Below, one piece after another: positions 17,932-26,472 of a DNA stretch of 64,000 nucleotides. The translations under genes and the position numbers were made by a program. Position 1 is the stretch's first letter, and each line of letters begins with the position of its first letter. The notes under the pieces are model-generated. The model did no database searches. It was given only the letters and a program-made list of their open reading frames with translations, and had not been told where the DNA came from. Origin of the DNA: Bradyrhizobium sp. (GTDB lineage: Bacteria > Pseudomonadota > Alphaproteobacteria > Rhizobiales > Xanthobacteraceae); the NCBI RefSeq assembly GCF_016213215.1, contig NZ_JACRAW010000107.1, forward strand, positions 1 to 64,000, given 5' to 3'.

Positions 17932-18213
17932 ATGGAAAAGCGGGTTGCTGAGCGAACGCGGGTATTGAAGGCCGGAATCATTGAATTTCCGGGAGGCGCC
18001 TTCAGCTGCATGGTCCGGAACCTCTCGGATACCGGCGCAGCACTGCATTTGCCGAGCGCGATCGGCATCCCTGATCATTTCACATTGGTGATGCTGGACG
18101 GCGCGCGTCATTTTTGTCGCAGCGTATGGCGCAAGGATCGGCGGATTGGCGTTGCCTTCCATTACGCCGAGGCCGCGTCGTTCTGCCAGTGGGAACGCGC
18201 GGCGAACTATTGA
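17932..18213 (+). CDS. PilZ domain protein
   Basis: A single-domain protein of 93 aa. It has the arginine-rich entry motif (EKRVAERTRV) and the second PilZ signature NLSDTGAALH (D/N-x-S-x-x-G), followed by beta-strands ending in RIGVAFHY. PilZ domains bind cyclic di-GMP and then act on partners that control motility, polysaccharide synthesis or cell surface properties. Standalone short PilZ proteins like this are frequent in alphaproteobacteria. No partner is encoded next to it. Confidence 0.8.
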   Translation: MEKRVAERTRVLKAGIIEFPGGAFSCMVRNLSDTGAALHLPSAIGIPDHFTLVMLDGARHFCRSVWRKDRRIGVAFHYAEAASFCQWERAANY

Positions 18214-18590
18214 AAGCTTGCCAGCCGGAAACGGCAGCCTCTCCTGGCGCCATGGCCAATGGAACCTGGGCGCCGCTAATCGCTTCCCTCACGGCCAGGT
18301 AAAGTGACCCTCTCGCACCGTGCGCACGGGGAGAGCGTAACAGCTGAAGCAGAGCGTGCACTCAGCGCTTGATCTGCGCTTTTCGAGGTAGACCGGACGT
18401 GCGACAGCGAGACGCTGAAATCCGGTTCTGACGTTGCGCTGCGGTGTGACGGACTACACCCTTCCCTGATCAGCCTCCCGCACAAGCTTGTTGTGGGTTT
18501 CCCCGGCCGTCCCTTTCAAATCACCAAAATCAATGGTTGTATTACCGAGTTCTCGCGACCGGAAGAACGTTTCCCAACAGGGAGAGCGCC
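18214..18590. other. Gene-free spacer
   Basis: This 377-bp stretch between the PilZ gene and the EEP-family gene has only short, compositionally unconvincing frames. No hairpin with a T-run, no RNA gene and no repeat of the families seen elsewhere was recognised. Confidence 0.4.
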
Positions 18591-19622
18591 GTGAACTATA
18601 CAGGTCTGCGGTGGATCAAGGATGCAAAACAGCGGCACCGCATCGTAGCCGGACTGGGGAAATTGCGCGCCGGACTCAAACGTAAGGTGCCCGCCAAAAG
18701 CGACGGCTCGCTGCTGCTGGCGACCTGGAACATTCGCGAGTTCGGAGGCACCAAGTACGGCGGGCGCACGACCGACGCCATGTATTACATCGCGGAATGC
18801 ATGAACCGCTTCGATCTAATTGCGGTTCAGGAAGTCCGAGCCGATCTTAAGGCGCTCAAGGAAGTCATGCGCCTGCTCGGCCGGCAATGGGACGTCATCT
18901 TCACGGACGTCAGCTATGCCGACGGCGGCAATTTTGAACGGCTTGCGTTCGTCTACAATACGGCCAAGGTCAGCTTTACCGGCCTTGCCGGTGAACTGGT
19001 CCTGCCTAGCAAGAGCGCGACGGAGACAATGAGCCAGATCGCCCGCACGCCGTTCGTCTGTGGCTTTCAGGTCGGCTGGGCCAAGTTCAATCTCTGCACA
19101 ATTCATATTTACTACGGTACGAGCAAAGCAGAGGATCCCCGGCGCATCGATGAGATCAACACGCTCGCTCGGCTGCTTGCCGCCAAGGCGAAGGATTACA
19201 TCAACACCAAGGCGCCAGTTGATTACTCGCCCGAACACCTTGTGCTGCTTGGCGACTTCAACATCTTCTCCCGCACCGACAAGACGTATGAGGCGCTCAC
19301 GAAGAACAAGTTCGAGGTGCCGGTCGAGCTGCAAAAGCTGCCCACCGGAAGCAACGTACCCCAGGACAAGTTCTATGATCAGATCGCGCTTTTCAAACAG
19401 AAGGTGGGGGTGAAGAATACGAATGCAGGGATCTTCAATTTCTTAGATTACGTCTTTAACGATCCGAAGCAATTCAAAGGCGGCAAGGCCGCGCCGACCG
19501 CCAAGACATTCAAGGAATGGCGCACATACCAAATGTCGGACCACCTGATCATGTGGACCGAGTTCAGCGTCGACCAAACGGATACGTACCTCAAAGCGCT
19601 GGCGGCTTGGGATGGCAAGTGA
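18591..19622 (+). CDS. Endonuclease/exonuclease/phosphatase (EEP, DNase I-like) family protein
   Basis: The product is 343 aa with the DNase I-like fold signatures in order: LLLATWNIREFGG (metal/phosphate-binding Asn), LIAVQEVRADL (catalytic Glu), HLVLLGDFNIF (Asp/Asn pair) and YQMSDHLIMW (catalytic His with SDH). The family hydrolyses phosphodiester bonds in DNA, lipids or sugar phosphates. No signal peptide is seen, so it should be cytoplasmic. GTG at 18591 is chosen because a GGGAGAG box lies six bases upstream; the frame stays open to a TTG at 18537. It lies in the lower-GC stretch and has more Lys, Thr and Asn codons than its neighbours, hinting at acquisition. Confidence 0.85.
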   Translation: MNYTGLRWIKDAKQRHRIVAGLGKLRAGLKRKVPAKSDGSLLLATWNIREFGGTKYGGRTTDAMYYIAECMNRFDLIAVQEVRADLKALKEVMRLLGRQWDVIFTDVSYADGGNFERLAFVYNTAKVSFTGLAGELVLPSKSATETMSQIARTPFVCGFQVGWAKFNLCTIHIYYGTSKAEDPRRIDEINTLARLLAAKAKDYINTKAPVDYSPEHLVLLGDFNIFSRTDKTYEALTKNKFEVPVELQKLPTGSNVPQDKFYDQIALFKQKVGVKNTNAGIFNFLDYVFNDPKQFKGGKAAPTAKTFKEWRTYQMSDHLIMWTEFSVDQTDTYLKALAAWDGK

Positions 19623-19857
19623 TTCGCTGATAGGTGTTTAGCTGTCCTCTCCTGAGCAAAATCCGAGCACCTTCAAATCCGATAGACGGTAAACCTATGT
19701 TTCGTCCTCCGCACCCGCGCGCTCGGCGGCCGGCCGCGATGTCGGCTCCTGGCCCCTTCTCGGACATGCCAGTGTGCGCATCCAATGTCCGCGGTCGCGG
19801 GTGGAGCTGGCACCCGTTATCACTCAAGCTGCAAAGACGGATTTACGAGTTGAGGAC

Positions 19858-20937
19858 CTAATCCACCATCTCCGCGACCGCTTTGCCGCAGGCGGCGGTA
19901 TCGGCGTTGCCGCCGAGATCGCGGGTGCGCAGGGTGCGTTCGGCAAGGGTACGCTCGATCGCCTCGACGATCGATTGGCCCGTTTCCTTCTCGCCGAGAT
20001 GCTCGAGCATCATCGCGCCCGACCAGATCATGCCGATCGGATTGGCGATCCCCTGCCCCGCAATGTCGGGCGCCGAGCCGTGCACCGGCTCGAACACCGA
20101 GGGGAAATTCCGCTCAGGGTTGATGTTGCCCGACGGCGCGATGCCGATCGTGCCGGTGCAGGCCGGACCAAGATCGGACAGGATGTCCCCGAACAGGTTG
20201 GAGCCGACCACGACGTCGAACCAGTCCGGATGCAGCACGAAGTTCGCCGTGAGAATGTCGATGTGATACTTGTCCCACTTCACGTCGGAATAGCTCTTCG
20301 CCATCGCCTCCACGCGTTCGTCCCAATAGGGCATGGTGATCGAAATGCCGTTGGACTTGGTCGCCGACGTCAGGTGCTTCTTCGGCCGCGAGCGGGCGAG
20401 CTCGAAGGCGAATTTGAGGATGCGGTCGACGCCGGTCCGCGTCATCACCGTCTCCTGGACGACGAATTCGCGCTCGGTGTCCGGGAACATCCGTCCGCCG
20501 ATGGAGGAATATTCGCCCTCGGTGTTCTCGCGCACCACCCAGAAATCGATGTCGCCCGGCTTGCGATTGGCCAGTGGCGACGGCACCCCCGGCATCAGCC
20601 GCACCGGGCGCAGGTTGACGTACTGGTCGAACTCGCGGCGGAACTTGATCAGTGATCCCCACAGGGAAATATGATCGGGGATTTTCGCCGGCCAGCCGAC
20701 CGCGCCGAAATAGATCGCATCGTGCTTGCCTATTTTGTCCTTCCAGTCGTCCGGCATCATCTGACCGTGCTTCTCGTAGTAGTCCCACGAGGCGAAGTCG
20801 AAATGATCGAAATGCACGGCGACGCCGTGCTTCTTGGCCGCCGCCTCCAGCACGCGCAGGCCTTCGGGCATCACTTCCTTGCCGATGCCGTCCCCGGGGA
20901 TGACCGCGATCCGGTATTGCTTCTTTCCGTTGCTCAT
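19858..20937 (-). CDS. Tartrate dehydrogenase/decarboxylase-like (isocitrate/isopropylmalate dehydrogenase family)
   Basis: A 359-aa beta-decarboxylating dehydrogenase. Family marks are IAVIPGDGIGKEVMPEGLRVL at the N-terminus, NLRPVRLMPG (substrate Arg), FWVVRENTEGEYSSIGG, the Lys-containing SATKSNGI, and SNLFGDILSDLGPACTG (metal Asp residues) followed by FEPVHGSAPDIAGQGIANP. The Trp- and Tyr-rich segment ASWDYYEKHGQMMP is characteristic of the TtuC/tartrate-D-malate subgroup rather than LeuB or Icd. It uses NAD and a divalent metal. Start at 20937 has AAGGAAA upstream. It is divergent from the SDR gene with a 171-bp spacer. Confidence 0.87.
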   Translation of the reverse strand: MSNGKKQYRIAVIPGDGIGKEVMPEGLRVLEAAAKKHGVAVHFDHFDFASWDYYEKHGQMMPDDWKDKIGKHDAIYFGAVGWPAKIPDHISLWGSLIKFRREFDQYVNLRPVRLMPGVPSPLANRKPGDIDFWVVRENTEGEYSSIGGRMFPDTEREFVVQETVMTRTGVDRILKFAFELARSRPKKHLTSATKSNGISITMPYWDERVEAMAKSYSDVKWDKYHIDILTANFVLHPDWFDVVVGSNLFGDILSDLGPACTGTIGIAPSGNINPERNFPSVFEPVHGSAPDIAGQGIANPIGMIWSGAMMLEHLGEKETGQSIVEAIERTLAERTLRTRDLGGNADTAACGKAVAEMVD

Positions 20938-21108
20938 TGCGAGTTTCCTTGTGCCGCCAGGAGCGGCCGGCAGTGGTGCTGGTTGGATGCCCTGCAATGG
21001 ACCAAAGCGGGCGAGGTTGCAACGCTGCACTGCATCCTTGACCGCAGTGTGCCCGCCGCCTAACTGGCCTGACCCGTCCTTGTCTTTCCGACAGAAGCGA
21101 GTAATCCC

Positions 21109-21885
21109 ATGGACCTGCATCTCGCCGGCAAGCGCGTCCTGATCACCGGCGCCTCGAAGGGCATCGGCGCGGCCGCCGCCGAAGCCTTTGCCGAAGAAGG
21201 CTGTCATCTGCTCCTCGCCGCCCGCAGCGGCGATCTGCTCGAGAGCCTCACCGAACGTCTGCGCTCGGCGCATCAGATCGATGCGACCTCCCATGTGGTC
21301 GACCTGCGCAAGAGCGAGGACATGGCAAGACTCGCCAAAGAGGCCGCCGACATCGACATTCTCGTCAACAATGCCGGTGACATCCCCGGCGGGTCGATCG
21401 ACAGGATCGACGAGGCAACCTGGCGCCACGCCTGGGATCTCAAGGTATTTGGCTATGTCAATCTCACCCGCGCCGTCTATGCGCAGATGAAGGCGCGCGG
21501 TGGCGGCGTCATCGTCAACGACATCGGAGCGGCCGGGGAAAAGTTCGACGCCAACTACATCTGCGGCAGCGCCGGCAACTCCGCGCTGATGGCGTTCACG
21601 CGCGCGCTCGGCAGCAAGAGTCTCGCCGACAACATCCGGGTGGTCGGCATCAATCCGGGCCCGGTCGGCACCGATCGTCACGTCACGCTGCTGAAAACGC
21701 GGGCAAAGCACCAGTTCGGCGACGAGAACCGTTATAAGGAATTCCAGAAAGCTCTGCCACTCGGGCGTCCGGCGCATGCGCGCGAGATCGGCGATCTCAT
21801 GGCCTTCCTCGCCTCCGACCGCTCGGGCTATACGTCGGGTGTCATCTTCACGGTGGATGGCGGTATCAGCGCAGGATGGGGTTGA
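21109..21885 (+). CDS. Short-chain dehydrogenase/reductase with altered catalytic residues
   Basis: This SDR (258 aa) has the cofactor motif TGASKGIG (residues 13-20), NNAG (87-90) and the C-terminal YTSGVIFTVDGG. The catalytic region is unusual. The conserved Tyr is present (Tyr150 in DANYICGSAGN), but the usual Lys four residues later is Ser, and the usual Ser about 13 residues before Tyr lies in VNDIGAAG and is not Ser. A plant/actinobacterial-like subgroup with this arrangement may exist, but the chemistry or even catalysis is uncertain. It starts a rightward series of SDR, amidase and dehydratase genes. Confidence 0.85.
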   Translation: MDLHLAGKRVLITGASKGIGAAAAEAFAEEGCHLLLAARSGDLLESLTERLRSAHQIDATSHVVDLRKSEDMARLAKEAADIDILVNNAGDIPGGSIDRIDEATWRHAWDLKVFGYVNLTRAVYAQMKARGGGVIVNDIGAAGEKFDANYICGSAGNSALMAFTRALGSKSLADNIRVVGINPGPVGTDRHVTLLKTRAKHQFGDENRYKEFQKALPLGRPAHAREIGDLMAFLASDRSGYTSGVIFTVDGGISAGWG

Positions 21886-21913
21886 AAATCGTCGTTGCGA
21901 GCATACCAACACG

Positions 21914-21996
21914 CCGTCATTCCGGGGCGCCCGAAGGGCGAACCCGGAATCTCGAGATTCCGGGTTCGATGCTTCGCATCGCCCCGGAATGACAAC
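21914..21996. repeat. Palindromic intergenic repeat, CATTCCGGGGCG...GCCCCGGAATGAC type
   Basis: A near-perfect inverted repeat beginning CGTCATTCCGGGGCGCCCGA and ending GCATCGCCCCGGAATGAC, with inner arms AACCCGGAATCTCGAGATTCCGGGTT. It sits between the SDR and amidase genes, 23 bp before the amidase start. Confidence 0.8.
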
Positions 21997-22018
21997 GAAG
22001 ATAATCAGGAGTACATAC

Positions 22019-23455
22019 TTGTCTGGTCAGGAAATCATCCGACAAACGGCTTGCGCCGTCGTCGACAAGCTCAAATCCGGCGAGGTCACGCCGCTGGATC
22101 TCCTCGATGTGCTGGAAAAGCGCATCGGCGAGGTCGATGGCAAGGTCAATGCCCTGCCCATTCTCTGCTTCGATCGCGCGCGCAGCAACGCCAGGGCCCT
22201 GATGGAGAAGCCGGTCGGCGAGCGCGGCCTGCTGGCCGGCCTGCCGGTGCCGATCAAGGACCTGACGGATGTTGCCGGGGTCAGGACCACCCAAGGCTCG
22301 CCGATCTTCAAGGACGTGATCGCCGAGCGCTCCGACCTCATGGTCGAGCATCTCGAACGCAATGGCGCCGTCGTCTACGCGAAATCGAACACGCCTGAAT
22401 TCGGAGCCGGCGCCAACACGTTCAACGAAGTGTTCGGTGCCACGCTCAATCCGTGGGACACCTCGCGCTCGGCCGCCGGCTCCTCCGGCGGTGCGGCGGT
22501 GGCGCTTGCGACCGGCATGGCCTGGCTCGCACATGGCTCGGACATGGGCGGCTCGCTGCGCAATCCGGCGAGCTTCTGCGGCATCGTGGGCTTGCGGCCG
22601 AGCTTCGGCCGAGTGGCGCATAGCCCGGACGTTGCGATCGACCGCAATCTCGGCGTCCAGGGCCCGATGGCGCGCAACGTGGAAGATCTCGCGCTGCTGC
22701 TCGATGCAATGAGCGGCGAACATGCCGCCGATCCGCTGTCGCTCCCCTGCCCGCCGACTTCCTTCCTCTCGGCGGCGCGCCTCGGCAGGAGCCCGAAGCG
22801 CATCGCCTACTCGCCCGATCTCGGGATTACGCCTGTCGATCCCGAGGTCGTCGCCGTGACCCGCAGGGCGGCGTTGCGTTTGGCGGAAGCCGGTGCGATC
22901 GTGGAGGAGGCCCATCCGGACTTGCGCGAGGCGCACGAATGCTTCCATGTTCTGCGCGCCCTCGATTTCGCGATGAGCAAGGCGGAGCTGCTCCGCACCA
23001 AGCGCGATCTCTTGAAGCCCGAGGTGATCTGGAATATAGAGGCAGGCCTCAAGCTGACCGTCGACCAGATCGCCCGCGCCGAAGCGCAGCGGGTCGCCAT
23101 GACCGCGCGCACGGTTGAGTTCTTCAAGACCTATGACCTGCTGCTCGCGCCGACGACCATCGTCGCGCCGTTTCCGGTCGAGAACCGCTACGTCGCCGAA
23201 TGCGCCGGCAAGAAGTTCGAAAACTACGTGCAGTGGCTCGGCATCGTCTATGCGATCACGCTCACCTGCTGCCCGGCCCTGTCGTTGCCGTGCGGCTTCA
23301 CGGCCTCCGGCCTTCCGGTCGGCTTGCAGATGGTGGCGCCGCCGCGCGGCGAAGCAAAGCTGCTGGCGGGCGCGCGGTTGCTGGAAGATATTCTCGGCGT
23401 GCGCGGCACGACCCCGATCGATCCGCGACCGCCGCGAGTGGCGAGTGGCGAGTAG
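22019..23455 (+). CDS. Amidase (amidase signature family)
   Basis: This 478-aa amide hydrolase has the Ser-cis-Ser-Lys triad: Lys80 (LPVPIKDL), cis-Ser155 (SAAGSSGGAA) and nucleophile Ser179 (DMGGSLRNPAS). The family cleaves carboxylic amides, with GatA-like and aryl-amidase members. Start is TTG at 22019, with AGGAG seven bases upstream; upstream ATGs belong to shadow frames through the repeat. The last few residues (RVASGE) are encoded by the left arm of the composite repeat that follows, so the C-terminus has been altered by that element. The substrate is unknown; the neighbours suggest a sugar-acid or hydroxyacid amide. Confidence 0.9.
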   Translation: MSGQEIIRQTACAVVDKLKSGEVTPLDLLDVLEKRIGEVDGKVNALPILCFDRARSNARALMEKPVGERGLLAGLPVPIKDLTDVAGVRTTQGSPIFKDVIAERSDLMVEHLERNGAVVYAKSNTPEFGAGANTFNEVFGATLNPWDTSRSAAGSSGGAAVALATGMAWLAHGSDMGGSLRNPASFCGIVGLRPSFGRVAHSPDVAIDRNLGVQGPMARNVEDLALLLDAMSGEHAADPLSLPCPPTSFLSAARLGRSPKRIAYSPDLGITPVDPEVVAVTRRAALRLAEAGAIVEEAHPDLREAHECFHVLRALDFAMSKAELLRTKRDLLKPEVIWNIEAGLKLTVDQIARAEAQRVAMTARTVEFFKTYDLLLAPTTIVAPFPVENRYVAECAGKKFENYVQWLGIVYAITLTCCPALSLPCGFTASGLPVGLQMVAPPRGEAKLLAGARLLEDILGVRGTTPIDPRPPRVASGE

Positions 23456-23637
23456 CGAATGGCGAATGGAAAAGAAGGTCGCTCGACGCAGTCATTGCGA
23501 GGAGCGACAGCGACGAAGCAATCCAGGCTGTTGCCGCGGAAAAGTCTGGATTGCTTCGCTGCGCTCGCAATGACGGCATAAGGATAGCGAGGTTGGTAAC
23601 GGGTGCTCGGGACTATTCGCTATTCGCTACTCCCCAC
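23445..23637. repeat. Composite nested inverted repeat after the amidase gene
   Basis: The outer arms are a GCGAGTAGCGAATGGCGAAT-type sequence at 23445-23469 and its near-exact reverse complement at 23612-23637 (ATTCGCTATTCGCTACTCC). Between them lies a full copy of the GTCATTGCGAGGAGCGACAG...CGCAATGACG palindrome (23491-23576). The left outer arm overlaps the amidase stop, so two repeat families are stacked one inside the other. Confidence 0.75.
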
Positions 23638-23654
23638 GGTTCAGGAGTTGACCG

Positions 23655-25358
23655 ATGAATGATCGCGTCCATGGCCTTGACAACGGCCTGACCAACTACG
23701 GTGACCGCGACTTCGCCCGCTTTCTGCGCCGCTCCTTTGCGCGGTCGATGGGCATCTCGCGCGAACTGCTCGACAAGCCGGTGGTCGGCATCGCAATGAC
23801 GCCGTCGGGCTTCAACAACTGCCACCGCTACATGCCGGACCTGGTCGAAGCCGTTTCACGCGGCGTGCTTGCCGCGGGCGCGCTGCCTCGGCCCTTTCCG
23901 ACCGTCTCGCTGGGAGAAGTCTTCCTCAACCCGACCAGCATGATGTACCGGAACCTGATGGCGATGGACACCGAGGAGATGATCGGTGCGCAGCCGATGG
24001 ACTCCGTCGTGCTGATCGGCGGCTGCGACAAGACCGTTCCGGCGCAACTGATGGGCGCAGCCTCCGCCGGCCTGCCTGCGATCCAGCTCGTCACCGGTCC
24101 GATGTCGACGGGACGGCACAAGGGGCAACGGTTAGGGGCCTGCACCGACTGCCGCGGCTTCTGGGCGAAGTATCGCGCCGGAAGCGTCGATTCCGACGAG
24201 ATCAAGGCGGTGGAAGGCCGGCTGTCGGTCACCGCCGGAACGTGCGCGGTGATGGGAACGGCTTCCACCATGGCCTGTCTTGCGGAGGCGCTCGGCATGT
24301 CCCTGCCCGGAACGGCCGCAATCCCCGCCGTGCACTCGGACCGGCTGGTTGCGGCGGAAGAAACCGGAAAGGCCGCCGTCCGGCTGATCGAGAGCCGGTT
24401 GACTCCGCGGGACATCATCACGCGCAAGTCGGTCGAGAACGCGATGCGCGTTCTGCTGGCCGTGGGCGGATCGACCAACGCCGTCGTGCACCTCGCCGCC
24501 ATCGCAGGACGGCTCGGGATCAAGGTCCCGCTTTCGCGCTTCAACGAACTGTCGGACGAAACGCCGGTCCTGGTCGATCTGAAACCGGTCGGCGAAGGCT
24601 ACATGGAAGATTTTCATGTCGCCGGCGGCATGGGAGCGCTCCTGCGCGAGCTGCGTCCGCTGCTTCATCTCGATACGGTCGATGTCGAAGGACGGACTCT
24701 TGGCGAGCGCCTCGCCGATCCGATCGACTGGGTCGATCGCGCGATTGTCCGGCCGTTCGATGAACCGATCTCCGAGGTCGGGGGGTTGGTCGCGCTGACC
24801 GGAAACCTTGCGCCGGATGGCGCGATCTTCAAGCGCGCTGCGGCAACGCCGACGCTGTTCGAGTCGGAAGGGCGGGCCGTCGTGTTCACCGGGCTCGAAG
24901 ACCTCGCCGCCCGGGTTGACGATCCCAATCTCGACGTGCGGCCGGACGACATCCTTGTGCTCCAGAACGCGGGCCCGCATGCGGCCGGCATGCCGGAGGC
25001 GGGCTATCTGCCGATCCCGAAGAAGCTGGCCCAGGCCGGCGTCAAGGACATGGTGCGCATTTCCGACGCGCGCATGTCCGGCACGGCGTTCGGATCGATC
25101 GTGCTGCATATCGCGCCCGAGGCCGCGATCGGAGGACCGCTGGCGGCGGTGCGCAACGGCGACCGGATCAGGCTGTCGATCGCGAACAAGCGCATCGATC
25201 TCCTTGTTGAAGAGAATGAAATCAAGCGGCGCCTCGCCGACCATCGCCCGCCGCCGGCGCCCGTCCGCGGATACAAGGCGCTCTACCGTCGCTCGGTGTT
25301 GCAGGCGCCGGACGGTTGCGACTTCGACTTTCTGTCACACCAGGCCGACGCGCGATAA
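23655..25358 (+). CDS. IlvD/Edd-family sugar-acid dehydratase (pentonate / L-arabinonate dehydratase type)
   Basis: A 567-aa Fe-S dehydratase. The three cluster cysteines are Cys56 (FNNCHRY), Cys124 (IGGCDKT) and Cys197 (AGTCAVMGT). The spacing matches the [2Fe-2S] L-arabinonate dehydratase of Rhizobium leguminosarum (Cys59, 127, 200) rather than a [4Fe-4S] enzyme. A further CTDC pair is at about 163-166. The ATG at 23655 has CAGGAG upstream. It would dehydrate an aldonic acid to a 2-keto-3-deoxy acid. No aldose dehydrogenase or KDPG/KDA-processing gene is adjacent, so the pathway is incomplete here. It ends 12 bp from the convergent tetR gene. Confidence 0.88.
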   Translation: MNDRVHGLDNGLTNYGDRDFARFLRRSFARSMGISRELLDKPVVGIAMTPSGFNNCHRYMPDLVEAVSRGVLAAGALPRPFPTVSLGEVFLNPTSMMYRNLMAMDTEEMIGAQPMDSVVLIGGCDKTVPAQLMGAASAGLPAIQLVTGPMSTGRHKGQRLGACTDCRGFWAKYRAGSVDSDEIKAVEGRLSVTAGTCAVMGTASTMACLAEALGMSLPGTAAIPAVHSDRLVAAEETGKAAVRLIESRLTPRDIITRKSVENAMRVLLAVGGSTNAVVHLAAIAGRLGIKVPLSRFNELSDETPVLVDLKPVGEGYMEDFHVAGGMGALLRELRPLLHLDTVDVEGRTLGERLADPIDWVDRAIVRPFDEPISEVGGLVALTGNLAPDGAIFKRAAATPTLFESEGRAVVFTGLEDLAARVDDPNLDVRPDDILVLQNAGPHAAGMPEAGYLPIPKKLAQAGVKDMVRISDARMSGTAFGSIVLHIAPEAAIGGPLAAVRNGDRIRLSIANKRIDLLVEENEIKRRLADHRPPPAPVRGYKALYRRSVLQAPDGCDFDFLSHQADAR

Positions 25359-25370
25359 GGGTTTCGATCT

Positions 25371-26027
25371 TCAGCGCGCGACCTCCCCGCGCCGCACCTT
25401 CCTGATCGCAGCGGCCAGAGCGAGCTTGGTTTCGGCCACGAAATCCTCGACCAGTTCCTCTCGCGTGGTGTGGGCCACCTGCCCGGTGAGCAGCCCCTGC
25501 TCGGCCAGCATGACGACGCCGTGGAGCGCCGCCCAGATCTTGAGCGCGTGGCGCTCGCGCAAAAAGCCGACGGCGGGCGCTTCCAGCGCTTCCAGCACCA
25601 GCCCGAAAGTCTCCATCGCTGCCTTGTGCAACTCGCTGGCCTTCGGCGCGCACGCCATGGTACGCGAGGCGAACATCAGCCGGTAGACGCCGTTGCGGCG
25701 AAGGCCGAACTCCAGCGTGGCCCGGGCAAGACGGGACAGCTTCGAGTGCCTGGAGGGTTTTGCCATCGCCTCGCGCAGCATCGCGCTGAATTGCCGCAGG
25801 GCCTCAGTGGTAACGGCCTCAAGCAACGCCTCGCGGTCGGCAAAATGCCGATAGGGCGCGGGCTGCGACACACCGAGCTCCTTCGCCAGCGCCTTGATGC
25901 TGATCGCTTCGGGCCCTCCCCGCTCGACTTCGCGGAGCGCGGCCTGGATCAGGGCGTCGCGAAGATCGCCATGATGGTAGGTATTGATCGGCTTGCGGGC
26001 GAGTTGCGACGGCATATTGCAGAGCAC
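25371..26027 (-). CDS. TetR-family transcriptional regulator
   Basis: The protein (218 aa) has an N-terminal helix-turn-helix (AISIKALAKELGVSQPAPYRHFADREALLEAV) and a C-terminal helical ligand domain with the KIWAALHGVVMLAEQG stretch typical of the WHG/TetR_C_13-like class. It is divergent from the ferredoxin-P450 genes with a 150-bp spacer, so it most likely represses that pair and responds to their substrate or another hydrophobic ligand. The start could instead be Met5 (MPSQL), four codons in. Confidence 0.9.
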   Translation of the reverse strand: MLCNMPSQLARKPINTYHHGDLRDALIQAALREVERGGPEAISIKALAKELGVSQPAPYRHFADREALLEAVTTEALRQFSAMLREAMAKPSRHSKLSRLARATLEFGLRRNGVYRLMFASRTMACAPKASELHKAAMETFGLVLEALEAPAVGFLRERHALKIWAALHGVVMLAEQGLLTGQVAHTTREELVEDFVAETKLALAAAIRKVRRGEVAR

Positions 26028-26042
26028 TCTATAAGTTTCCCC

Positions 26043-26072
26043 TTGACAGCAAAAGCGTGGCCCGAATGTAAT
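26043..26072 (+). promoter_or_regulatory. Candidate sigma-70 promoter for the ferredoxin-P450 pair
   Basis: A consensus -35 box TTGACA (26043-26048) is followed after 18 bp by TGTAAT (26067-26072). It points at the ferredoxin gene 105 bp downstream and lies in the spacer shared with the divergent tetR gene, where a TetR operator would be expected. No clear palindrome was identified in it. Confidence 0.45.
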
Positions 26073-26177
26073 AGGCTATAACTTGATCGCAGGGCTTACC
26101 ACCCGCGACAGGACAAAAACACGAGGAAACGCGACCGGCGCCGCCCTGCGCGCGCACGACCGAGGGAAACTCCGAGA

Positions 26178-26387
26178 ATGGCAGGAAGACTGAAGATCCA
26201 CGTCGATCCCGGCAAGTGCCAGGGGCATGCCCGGTGCAAGGCGCTCGCGAGCGAACTGTTCGAACTCGACGAATTCGGAAACGCGCACGAGGCCGGTGAC
26301 GGCTCCGTTCCCGCGGGACTTGAGGACAAGGCCTGGCTCGCCGAGGCCAATTGTCCCGAATTCGCGATTGAAGTGACAGAGGAATAG
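26178..26387 (+). CDS. P450-partner ferredoxin with CxxHxxC...CP cluster motif
   Basis: A 69-aa ferredoxin. The ligands read CQGHARC (Cys14, His17, Cys20) and later NCP (Cys59), so the second cluster position is His instead of Cys. This CxxHxxC(x)nCP pattern marks the small [3Fe-4S]/[4Fe-4S] ferredoxins that carry electrons to bacterial P450s in actinobacteria and Rhodopseudomonas. It lies 85 bp upstream of a P450 gene on the same strand. A ferredoxin reductase is not encoded nearby and must be supplied elsewhere. Confidence 0.88.
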   Translation: MAGRLKIHVDPGKCQGHARCKALASELFELDEFGNAHEAGDGSVPAGLEDKAWLAEANCPEFAIEVTEE

Positions 26388-26472
26388 GCGCGTTCACGAC
26401 ACGTCCCCATTTGCACGCGAATATTTGCGCCGACTACCCGCTTTCAGTGAAACAAGCCTGAAGGATCGCCAG

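Noticed and set aside
20938..21912. Extension of the tartrate-dehydrogenase-like frame through the SDR gene
   Set aside because: It is antisense to the SDR. The family N-terminus and AAGGAAA place the start at 20937.
24132..25244. 370-aa minus-strand frame inside the dehydratase gene
   Set aside because: Arg/His-rich composition without motifs; antisense shadow of a clear dehydratase.
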